The notes under the pieces are model-generated. The model was given only the letters and a program-made list of their open reading frames with translations. It did no database searches and was not told the origin of the DNA. A DNA stretch of 6,902 nucleotides from Pyrinomonadaceae bacterium (GTDB lineage Bacteria; Acidobacteriota; Blastocatellia; Pyrinomonadales; Pyrinomonadaceae). Shown here one piece after another: positions 1-5,343 of the stretch. The stretch is taken from the NCBI GenBank assembly GCA_013812565.1, contig JACCTF010000691.1, positions 1 through 6,902 of the forward strand, given 5' to 3'. Numbering within the stretch: position 1 is the stretch's first letter; each line of letters opens with the position of its first letter. Position numbers and translations under genes: made by a program.

Positions 1-102
1 CCTGCAACGAGATCCACCGTCCGCGAATTGCTGTCGCACTATGACAATGACCCGATACACAGAATAACCCAAGTGTCTAGACAATACTGTGGACAGAAAT
101 AG
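1..102 (+). pseudogene. Possible 3' remnant of an unidentified gene running into the IS left end
   Basis: Frame 1 is open from the window edge to a TAG at 100-102, while the other two forward frames close by about base 66. The part outside the insertion sequence reads like ordinary protein (it includes VRELLSHYDNDPIHRITQ). The last nine or so residues before the stop come from the IS left inverted repeat. This would fit a gene truncated, or given a chimeric tail, by the IS insertion. No matching continuation was found to the right of the IS. The stretch is too short to assign a family, and 33 open codons could be chance. Confidence 0.25.
73..98 (+). repeat. IS terminal inverted repeat, left (IRL)
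   Basis: Bases 73-98 pair with the reverse complement of 1415-1440 at 20 of 26 positions. The conserved blocks are GTGTC at the tip, ACAAT in the middle and GGACAGAA on the inside. A TAGACAA heptamer inside this repeat (78-84) recurs at 100-106, just internal to it, and may be part of the transposase-binding region. Confidence 0.8.
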
Positions 103-1414
103 ACAAGAAAAGCCATTTACCGGAAGATGGATGTTTGGTCACATACATTTAATCGGTAAATGGCTTATGACCGTAGTCACACAAATACTAGACCAGATGC
201 CTGCCATCACCAAACCACAACGCAAGTTTGTACTCGTTCTGTTTGCTACCATATTAGCCTTACGTGGACGCCTCAACTTTCGTAATCTCGCACGCTACTC
301 CACTTATTCAGAGCGGACGCATCACAGGCAGTTTCACCAGTCCTTCGATTTCCCTGCGTTCAACAGGCGCGCCATCGCACACGTCACCGACGCGGCAACC
401 ACTTTGCTCGTCGCGCAAGACGCCACCTTTATCCGCAAAAGCGGCAAGCAAACTTACGGGCTGGACAAGTTCTGGAACGGCTGCGCACATCGTAATGAAA
501 AAGGCTTGGAGCTATCAGCAATCGCCATCCTCGATGTCGCACGCCGCACGGCTTATCCGCTTTCGGCACACCAGACGCCGCCGCGCCGCAACTCTCTCAA
601 AGAGCCTTCCAGCGAGTTGGCCGCCACCCCCCAGACGACATTTCAGCCGGAAGAAACGCGCATTGATTTCTACTTGCAACACCTGGCACAGACCGTCCCC
701 TTCTTGCCGCAACAAGTGCGCTATGCGGTGTTTGACGGGGCTTTCGCCAAACGCAAGTTCGTCGCGGGCGTGGCCGAACTTGACTTGCACCTCATCAGCC
801 TGCTGCGTGTCGATGCCAACTTGCGCTATCTCTATACTGGCGCGAAGGCGCGGCGCGGGCGACCCAAAGCCTTTGACGGCAAAGTCAACTTCGCTGATCT
901 TTCGCGTCTCGACTGCGCTGGTGAAGTCGCACCACACATCACGCTCTACACGGCGGTTGTCAACAGTGTGTCGCTCAAACGCAACATCCGCATCTGTGTG
1001 GTCTTAAACCGCACCAAGCCTGAGAAGCCGCGTCGCGTCGTTTTGTTTTCCACAGATTGCGAACTGTCAGCTCACACCATTTACGATTACTACACGTTGC
1101 GTTTCCAGATCGAGTTTCTCTTTCGTGATGCCAAGCAGTTTACGGGCTTGAACGATTGCCAGGCGCGCGACAAAGAAGCTCTGCACTTTCATTTCAATAT
1201 GGCGTTGGCTGCGGTCGGCGTCACCAAAATCGAAGAACTAAGACAGCACCGCGCGTCACAACCACCGGTCTTCTCTTTAGCGAGTTGGAAGCAACGAGCG
1301 TTCAATGAACAGTTGCTGGATGTCTTTATTTCTAAGTTAGCTTTGGAGCCGACGGTGATAAAAAGTCATCCGCAGTACGACTATCTCAGAACTTACGGCG
1401 CAATCGCCGCATGA
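89..1414 (+). CDS. IS4-family DDE transposase
   Basis: This protein catalyses cut-and-paste transposition of the surrounding element. Counting from the outermost in-frame GTG at 89 it has 441 residues. The catalytic triad is visible as D111 (AQDATF), D216 (VFDGAF) and E342. The last sits in YTLRFQIEFLFRDAK, where Y335, R338, E342 and K349 match the IS4-family Y-(2)-R-(3)-E-(6)-K signature exactly. The frame is uninterrupted, so the enzyme is probably functional. The start is uncertain: GTG 89 lies inside the left inverted repeat with no ribosome-binding site. ATG 131 has only a close GGAAG, and ATG 167 (giving MTVVTQILDQMP) falls just after a 13-bp stem. I think 131 or 167 more likely than 89. 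The opposite-strand open frames here are shadows. Confidence 0.85.
   Translation: MDRNRQEKPFTGRWMFGHIHLIGKWLMTVVTQILDQMPAITKPQRKFVLVLFATILALRGRLNFRNLARYSTYSERTHHRQFHQSFDFPAFNRRAIAHVTDAATTLLVAQDATFIRKSGKQTYGLDKFWNGCAHRNEKGLELSAIAILDVARRTAYPLSAHQTPPRRNSLKEPSSELAATPQTTFQPEETRIDFYLQHLAQTVPFLPQQVRYAVFDGAFAKRKFVAGVAELDLHLISLLRVDANLRYLYTGAKARRGRPKAFDGKVNFADLSRLDCAGEVAPHITLYTAVVNSVSLKRNIRICVVLNRTKPEKPRRVVLFSTDCELSAHTIYDYYTLRFQIEFLFRDAKQFTGLNDCQARDKEALHFHFNMALAAVGVTKIEELRQHRASQPPVFSLASWKQRAFNEQLLDVFISKLALEPTVIKSHPQYDYLRTYGAIAA
110..166 (+). promoter_or_regulatory. Perfect 13-bp inverted repeat around the transposase start region
   Basis: AAGCCATTTACCG at 110-122 is exactly complementary to CGGTAAATGGCTT at 154-166, with a 31-nt loop. 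Candidate start ATG 131 lies in the loop, and candidate ATG 167 begins at the base immediately after the stem. In RNA the hairpin would cover the ribosome-binding region of ATG 167. IS10 and IS50 are known to use hairpins near the element end to block translation from transcripts entering from outside. A similar role here is inference. Confidence 0.5.
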
Positions 1415-1440
1415 TTCTGTCCGAACCATTGTATGGACAC
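1415..1440 (-). repeat. IS terminal inverted repeat, right (IRR)
   Basis: Read on the - strand this segment begins GTGTCCATACAAT and matches the left repeat at 20 of 26 positions. It starts at the base after the transposase stop codon. Confidence 0.8.
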
Positions 1441-1502
1441 ATGTGCTAAAGCATAGGCAGCCGCTCAGGACAAATCAAGCTATTAACATCTGTATAACAG
1501 GC

Positions 1503-1605
1503 TCGGGGTGCGCGGTTCGGAGAGCGATGTGCAAAGCACAGGCGGCACTCAATCAGATCAGCCGTTCATGTCCGGCAACCCCGTACTCCGAACCGCGCGC
1601 TCCGA
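1503..1605. repeat. Long-stem inverted repeat with 7-nt internal period
   Basis: Arms 1503-1522 and 1586-1605 form a 20-bp stem. Of these pairs 18 are Watson-Crick and the other two would be G-U in RNA; the inner 13 bp (1510-1522 / 1586-1598) are perfect. The arms have heptad character: TCCGA recurs 14 nt apart (1587 and 1601), with a CG-rich heptad between. The 63-nt interior can fold a small hairpin, TGTGC-AAA-GCACA at 1528-1540. It could be a miniature repeat element or a structured transcript. It does not resemble an RNA family I recognise. An open frame from 1443 to 1646 crosses it, but that frame has no protein-like features and I do not call it a gene. Confidence 0.55.
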
Positions 1606-1662
1606 ACATCTTACTCCTCCTCTTCGTGCCGCTTCTCCGTTTATGATAATTTTGGAGAGTTC

Positions 1663-1749
1663 ATGAGTACCTCTCGAATCGTACACGCGCCGCGCGGCGC
1701 AAAGTTGAATTGCAAAAGGTTGGCTCGGAGGCGGTCGTCGATTGGCTGA
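1663..1749 (+). pseudogene. hutU: Degenerate 5' fragment of urocanate hydratase gene
   Basis: Urocanate hydratase converts urocanate to imidazolonepropionate in histidine degradation. The relic begins with ATG 1663 behind GGAGAG (1654-1659) and reads MSTSRIVHAPRGAKLNCK. This resembles the N-terminus typical of HutU, where an 'APRG-x-L-x-CK' stretch is followed by 'GWL-x-EA'. In frame, the reading then becomes RLARRRSSIG and stops at TGA 1747-1749. Skipping one A of the AAAA run at 1714-1717 restores GWL (1718-1726), and one further shift gives EA (1728-1733). After that the similarity fades, so only about 25 of some 550 codons remain. The family call is from memory of the motif and needs a search. 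A 28-residue peptide could still be made from the intact start, but a function is unlikely. Confidence 0.55.
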
Positions 1750-1824
1750 TTCCGATGCCTGATTAGAGGGTAAATCTTTCCGACATCACAACTCTCGATT
1801 GACACTCAACATAAAGATAACAGC

Positions 1825-3264
1825 ATGGCAAAAACAGGAATCACACTAAGAACCAAGGATTATTCACAGTGGTATTTGGACATCGTCGATCAGGCTGGAC
1901 TCGCCGAAAACTCAGGCGTGCGCGGCTGCATGGTGATCAAGCCACATGGTTATGCGATCTGGGAACTGATCCGCGATGCGATGGACGCACGGATCAAAGA
2001 GACCGGCCACGTCAACGCTTACTTCCCGTTGTTAATTCCGAAGAGCTATTTGATGAAAGAGGCCGAGCACATCGAAGGGTTTGCGCCCGAGGTGGCCGAA
2101 GTCACACGCGCCGGCGGCGAAGACCTAACCGAAACTTACGTTATCCGCCCCACTTCGGAGACGATCATCGGCGCAAGCTACGCCAAGTGGATACGCTCAT
2201 GGCGTGATCTGCCGGTGCTGATCAACCAGTGGGCCAATGTCATGCGCTGGGAGATGCGCACGCGGCCCTTCCTGCGCACAAGTGAATTTCTCTGGCAAGA
2301 AGGTCACACCGCGCACGCGACCGAAGAAGAAGCCGAGCGCGAAACGCTGATGATCCTTCATGACGTGTATGCAGATGTCGTTGAGCGCGTGATGGCGGTC
2401 CCCGTGCTGCGCGGTCGCAAAAGCGAGCGCGAAAAGTTTGCGGGCGCGTTGCGCACTTACGCCATCGAAGCGCTGATGCAGGACGGCAAAGCGCTTCAAG
2501 CCGGAACCAGCCACAACCTCGGCCAGAACTTCGCGCGCTCCTTCGAGATCAAGTACACCACCGTGGACAACCGCGAAGAGTATTGCTGGACTACATCATG
2601 GGGCGTCTCGACGCGTCTCGTCGGCGCGCTGATCATGGCTCACAGCGACGACGACGGCTTGGTTCTGCCGCCACAGGTCGCGCCTATACAGGTTGTCGTC
2701 GTGCCGATCTTCAAAAACGACGAGGAGCGCGGCAGCGTGATGGAAGCAGCAAGTCGTATAACGGCTGATTGGAAGGGGCGCTTCCGCTGGAAGCTTGATG
2801 ACCGCGATCATCTCTCGCCGGGTTTCAAGTTCAATGAATGGGAAGTCAAAGGCGTGCCCGTGCGAATCGAGATCGGGCCGAAGGATATTGCAAAAGGCAC
2901 GGTCGCGATTTCGCGTCGCGACCGACCGGGGCGCGAAGGCAAAGCCTTTATCGAACAAGCCGGACTCACCCAGCACATCACGGAGTTACTGGATGAGATT
3001 CAACTTTCGCTCTACGAGCGCGCCCAACGCTTTCAGCAGGAGCACACCTTCGAGGTCAGCACCTACGAGGAGTTTCAACAGAGAGTTGAACAAGGATTCG
3101 TAAGAGTTTACTGGGACGGCACAAGCGAGGACGAAGATCGCATCAAAACTGAAACCAAAGCGACCATCCGCGTCATCCCGTTCGAGACGGCAGAGCGCGA
3201 AGGCATGTGCTTCCTCACCGGGCGCACAACCAAACAACAAGCCATCTTCGCTCGTTCGTACTAA
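1825..3264 (+). CDS. proS: Prolyl-tRNA synthetase, archaeal/eukaryotic-type (short form)
   Basis: This cytoplasmic class II aminoacyl-tRNA synthetase charges tRNA-Pro with proline. Its 479 residues match the short ProRS form, which lacks the YbaK-like editing domain inserted in the E. coli-type enzyme. Visible landmarks are the N-terminal DYSQWY, 'VRGCMVIKPHGYAIWE' (31-46), the proline/ATP-site RPTSE (108-112), motif 2 around residues 146-164 (FLRTSEFLWQEGHTAH), GTSHNLGQNFAR (227-238), and motif 3 around 257-283 (TSWGVSTRLVGALIMAHSDD). The anticodon-binding domain follows, at about 285-395. The C-terminal domain ends in the family's usual Tyr (FARSY). Of the zinc-site cysteines found in some relatives only C462 remains, so that domain is probably metal-free. 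The start ATG matches the family N-terminus, although its Shine-Dalgarno is weak (AAAGATAAC just upstream). Confidence 0.95.
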   Translation: MAKTGITLRTKDYSQWYLDIVDQAGLAENSGVRGCMVIKPHGYAIWELIRDAMDARIKETGHVNAYFPLLIPKSYLMKEAEHIEGFAPEVAEVTRAGGEDLTETYVIRPTSETIIGASYAKWIRSWRDLPVLINQWANVMRWEMRTRPFLRTSEFLWQEGHTAHATEEEAERETLMILHDVYADVVERVMAVPVLRGRKSEREKFAGALRTYAIEALMQDGKALQAGTSHNLGQNFARSFEIKYTTVDNREEYCWTTSWGVSTRLVGALIMAHSDDDGLVLPPQVAPIQVVVVPIFKNDEERGSVMEAASRITADWKGRFRWKLDDRDHLSPGFKFNEWEVKGVPVRIEIGPKDIAKGTVAISRRDRPGREGKAFIEQAGLTQHITELLDEIQLSLYERAQRFQQEHTFEVSTYEEFQQRVEQGFVRVYWDGTSEDEDRIKTETKATIRVIPFETAEREGMCFLTGRTTKQQAIFARSY

Positions 3265-3270
3265 AAAAGC

Positions 3271-3321
3271 GGGCAGCGAAGAACGCTTCTGTTACTGCTC
3301 ACTGTCTACTGCCCACTACTT
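3271..3321 (+). repeat. Heptad repeat ACTGYCY with opposing GGGCAG arm
   Basis: Four degenerate 7-nt units run end to end: ACTGCTC (3294), ACTGTCT (3301), ACTGCCC (3308) and ACTACTT (3315). Upstream, GGGCAG at 3271-3276 can pair with CTGCCC at 3309-3314, and AGCG-AAGAA-CGCT (3275-3287) forms a small alternative hairpin. There is no U-run, so a classical intrinsic terminator for proS is not supported. It fills most of the 72-nt proS to IMPase spacer. Confidence 0.6.
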
Positions 3322-3323
3322 AA

Positions 3324-3330
3324 AAGGAGA
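3324..3330 (+). promoter_or_regulatory. Strong Shine-Dalgarno that decides the TTG start at 3337
   Basis: AAGGAGA lies 6 nt before TTG 3337. The next in-frame ATG (3358) has no purine-rich site before it, so the TTG is the better start. Confidence 0.7.
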
Positions 3331-3336
3331 CCGAGT

Positions 3337-4200
3337 TTGCTTAACTTTGCGATAAATATGGCGCGCGATGCCGGGCGCATCCTTGCCGAACGTTTAGGCC
3401 GCACAAACCAGATCATCCATAAAGGCGACATCAACATTGTCACCGAAGCAGATTTAGCCGCCGAGCGTTTCATCATCGAGCGGATACAAACTCATTACCC
3501 GCGCCATGCCGTTCTCGCCGAAGAGTCGGGCGCGTCCACAGAGCAACCGGGTGAGCGAAGCGAGTGGCGGTGGATCATCGATCCGCTTGATGGGACCACC
3601 AACTACTCGCATGGCTACCCGTGCTTCTGCGTCTCAATCGCACTTGAACAAGCGGGCCAAATCGTGCTCGGCGTGATCTATGATCCTCTGCGCGATGAAC
3701 TGTTCGCTGCCGAGCGCGGCGAGGGAGCGACGCTCAATGAACGCCGCATCCGCGTGTCACAGGTAGATGATCTCAACCAAGCGCTTCTGTGCACCGGCTT
3801 CCCTTATGATGTGCGCGAGCGCGGGGATTTCGCGCGCCACTTCGTGAACTTCACGATGCGCGCACAGGCCGTACGCCGTGACGGGTCGGCCGCGCTTGAC
3901 CTGGCTTACGTCGCATGCGGAAGATTTGACGGCTTCTGGGAAGACTACTGCAAACCTCCACTCGATTCACCACCCAGTCATACTCGTGCTGATACGGCAG
4001 ATGTTCGCATCAATTCCGTCGATAATCTTTCTGGCCTAAAACCCTGGGACGCCGCTGCGGGCGTGCTGTTGATCGAGGAAGCGGGCGGACGAGTGTCAGA
4101 GACCGACGGCTCGCCTTTTAATGTCAACACCTCAGACACAATCCTCGTTGTCAGCAACGGTCTCGTACATGATGAAATGATTCGTGTGCTCGCGCTGTAA
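3337..4200 (+). CDS. Inositol-1-monophosphatase family protein with an unusual insertion
   Basis: Members are Mg2+-dependent, Li+-sensitive phosphatases acting on small sugar or inositol phosphates (IMPase, SuhB and relatives). The exact substrate cannot be read from sequence. Motif 1 is seen as AEESG (61-65), then WIIDPLDGTTN (79-89) with metal ligands D82 and D85. Next comes RRDGSAALDLAYVACGRFDG (180-199), and the C-terminal LKPWDAAAG (234-242) has ligand D238. Residues 203-232 (3943-4032) are an insert: relatives go almost directly from FWE to GLKPWD. Removing about 29 residues brings the 287-residue protein to a normal length near 258. The insert is in frame and contains no stop, so the gene is probably expressed, but the loop sits next to the active site. 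The start is TTG behind a strong AAGGAGA. The gene follows proS by 72 nt and may be co-transcribed with it. Confidence 0.88.
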   Translation: MLNFAINMARDAGRILAERLGRTNQIIHKGDINIVTEADLAAERFIIERIQTHYPRHAVLAEESGASTEQPGERSEWRWIIDPLDGTTNYSHGYPCFCVSIALEQAGQIVLGVIYDPLRDELFAAERGEGATLNERRIRVSQVDDLNQALLCTGFPYDVRERGDFARHFVNFTMRAQAVRRDGSAALDLAYVACGRFDGFWEDYCKPPLDSPPSHTRADTADVRINSVDNLSGLKPWDAAAGVLLIEEAGGRVSETDGSPFNVNTSDTILVVSNGLVHDEMIRVLAL

Positions 4201-4202
4201 GA

Positions 4203-4302
4203 GGATGAAGGCGGAAGGATGAAGGGAAGATTAAAAGTCACCTGCTTCTAATTCATCCTTCCGCCTTCCTACTTCATCCTTTCTGAACTCCTCCATCCTT
4301 CC
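4203..4302. repeat. Heptad GGATGAA / TTCATCC inverted array between convergent genes
   Basis: The left side is built of 7-nt units GGATGAA (4203), GGCGGAA (4210), GGATGAA (4217) and GGGAAGA (4224). The right side is their reverse complement in phase: TTCATCC (4252), TTCCGCC (4259), TTCCTAC (4266), TTCATCC (4273), followed by looser CATCC/TTCC units to 4302. Segment 4207-4223 is exactly complementary to 4252-4268 (17 bp, 28-nt loop). The stem continues after a 7-nt bulge, that is, one extra heptad. Lying between the ends of the IMPase and acyltransferase genes, it could stop or protect transcripts from both sides. No U-run is present. Confidence 0.7.
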
Positions 4303-4989
4303 TTAAAGCGCTGACTCAATGACGGCGGTGAGGTGATTGATTTCGCGGCGGGCACATTGGCGCGCGTCTTCGCCAATCTGCAATGTAGCTTTGTGGAGCG
4401 GGTGGTAAATTATCTCTACGGACGCGGGGCGCGGGAAGAGTTGACCTTTGGGCCACACGCGATGTGCGCCGCGAATCGTGACCGGGAGGATCGGTACACC
4501 TGCTTCCAGCGCGATGCGTACTGCGCCCATCTTAAATTTAGCCAGCGTGCCATCGGGAAGTCCGCGCCCACCTTCAGGAAAGATCATTAAGCCTCCGCCA
4601 TCGCGCAACCAATGCAGGGAGCGGCGGATCGGCGTTGAGTCTTTGCCTTCGAGTTGCAACGGCCACGCACCAAACCACTCCATCAGCCGACCGGCGACCG
4701 GCCAGTTGAAAGCTTCATCCCACGCCAGATAGCGCAATGGACGTTTGATTGGGATCGAAACCCAGAAGGGATCGATGTAAGTTTGATGGTTGGCCGCGAT
4801 GAGGAGTCCGCCCCGCTGCGGAATGTTTTCAACACCTGTAAAGCGCATGCGCCAGAGCAGTCGGGAGAGCGTGCGAAACGCAGGGCGTATCGCCTCAAAT
4901 GTCCACTGCGGCAATACCGCTTGTTCGGGTGGCGCGTTGGAGTCGCGGCGCTCACCGCGATACGCACTGCTCGTTGCTGTCTCATTCAA
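4303..4989 (-). CDS. plsC: 1-acyl-sn-glycerol-3-phosphate acyltransferase-like (PlsC family)
   Basis: Enzymes of this family transfer an acyl chain to lysophosphatidic acid at the inner membrane face, giving phosphatidic acid for phospholipid synthesis. In this 228-residue protein the catalytic HX4D motif is NHQTYID (H68, D73). The substrate-binding block is FPEGGRG (137-143), where most relatives have FPEGTRS. The 'VPILPVTIRG' stretch (165-174) matches the third conserved block. No clear long membrane helix is seen, although the segments around GGLLIAA and AGVPILPV are hydrophobic. The start is TTG 4989, overlapping the upstream gene's TGA as TTGA, so translation is probably coupled. A GGGAG lies about 10 nt before it. 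Related lysophospholipid or ornithine-lipid acyltransferases cannot be excluded, so the symbol is a family-level assignment. Confidence 0.82.
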   Translation of the reverse strand: MNETATSSAYRGERRDSNAPPEQAVLPQWTFEAIRPAFRTLSRLLWRMRFTGVENIPQRGGLLIAANHQTYIDPFWVSIPIKRPLRYLAWDEAFNWPVAGRLMEWFGAWPLQLEGKDSTPIRRSLHWLRDGGGLMIFPEGGRGLPDGTLAKFKMGAVRIALEAGVPILPVTIRGAHRVWPKGQLFPRPASVEIIYHPLHKATLQIGEDARQCARREINHLTAVIESAL

Positions 4990-5342
4990 AGCGATTGTTC
5001 TCCCTGATCGTCGCGGCTGGTGTGTGCCTGCCGATAAGTATCGTTAATGCGCATTATCACCTCGCTCGGTTCGTAAGCTTCCCCGCCGATATTTTCTCCT
5101 GCAGCCGCAAACTCCACAGTACGCGTCAATTCTTCCCACCACTCAGGAACGTCACGTTCAGCGAGTTTGTCGATTGTCCATTTCCCACACCGCTCACACT
5201 CAAAACCACGGTAAGCGCGCGCATCTTCCTTCGTCAGACCGGTGCGTGCGCGGGCTTTGCACAGTGGATTGCCGCAGCGGCGTTCGATCTCAACAAGCAG
5301 CGTCTCGCGTGGCAATTCAATCCGCCGTCTTGTTCCGTGCAT
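4986..5342 (-). CDS. Small Cys4 zinc-ribbon protein, unknown function
   Basis: This 118-residue protein has four cysteines arranged C23-x4-C28-x20-C49-x2-C52 (CGNPLC and CERC). The spacing looks like a zinc ribbon, probably structural or for nucleic-acid or protein contact. The rest is charged and hydrophilic, with an aromatic EWWEEL patch (67-72) and no signal peptide or membrane segment, so it is likely cytoplasmic. ATG 5342 is well supported by AAGGAG 9 nt upstream, which lies within the last codons of the PilZ gene. The PilZ stop is separated from this ATG by a single base, and its own TGA overlaps the acyltransferase start. This places it firmly in the three-gene operon. I do not recognise the family, and the role is unknown. 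Confidence 0.75.
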   Translation of the reverse strand: MHGTRRRIELPRETLLVEIERRCGNPLCKARARTGLTKEDARAYRGFECERCGKWTIDKLAERDVPEWWEELTRTVEFAAAGENIGGEAYEPSEVIMRINDTYRQAHTSRDDQGEQSL

Positions 5343-5343
5343 T

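Larger units (their letters stand above)
73..1440 (+). mobile_element. IS4-family insertion sequence, apparently complete (about 1.37 kb)
   Basis: The element is bounded by imperfect inverted repeats at 73-98 and 1415-1440 that match at 20 of 26 positions, starting GTGTC and including a shared GGACAGAA block. Between them lies a single transposase gene whose TGA stop (1412-1414) directly abuts the right repeat, a typical compact IS layout. Family assignment rests on the transposase Y-R-E-K signature. If the ends are drawn 3 bp further out (70 and 1443), two more bases match (CA/CA). No convincing target-site duplication was seen at either choice of ends, so the outer boundary is approximate, or one flank was rearranged after insertion. 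Confidence 0.82.

Noticed and set aside
515..937. Long antisense open frames within the transposase gene, and the + strand frame 264-1007
   Set aside because: They overlap a gene with a full catalytic signature, show no domain-like features and have low-complexity Arg/Ser-rich composition typical of shadow frames.
1493..1498. TATAAC as a -10 element after the IS
   Set aside because: No acceptable -35 at 16-18 nt spacing; the nearest partial match (AGGACA) is 20 nt away.
1443..1646. 67-codon + strand open frame right of the IS
   Set aside because: It runs through the inverted repeat at 1503-1605, has no ribosome-binding site and encodes no recognisable protein.
1799..1804. Perfect TTGACA hexamer just upstream of proS
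   Set aside because: At a 16-18 nt spacing the -10 would fall on or inside the proS start codon, and no TATAAT-like hexamer is there.
3294..3321. Heptad repeats considered as a CRISPR-like array
   Set aside because: Units are 7 nt, contiguous and degenerate, without spacers, and no cas gene is present.
3943..4032. IMPase insert as a palindromic coding element
   Set aside because: Its two halves are not complementary beyond about 4 bp (ACGG/CCGT), so the palindromic-element explanation is not supported by this copy.
4207..4268. Intrinsic terminator at the convergent gene ends
   Set aside because: The stem is long and strong but the loop is 28 nt and there is no U-run on either strand, so I kept it as a repeat only.
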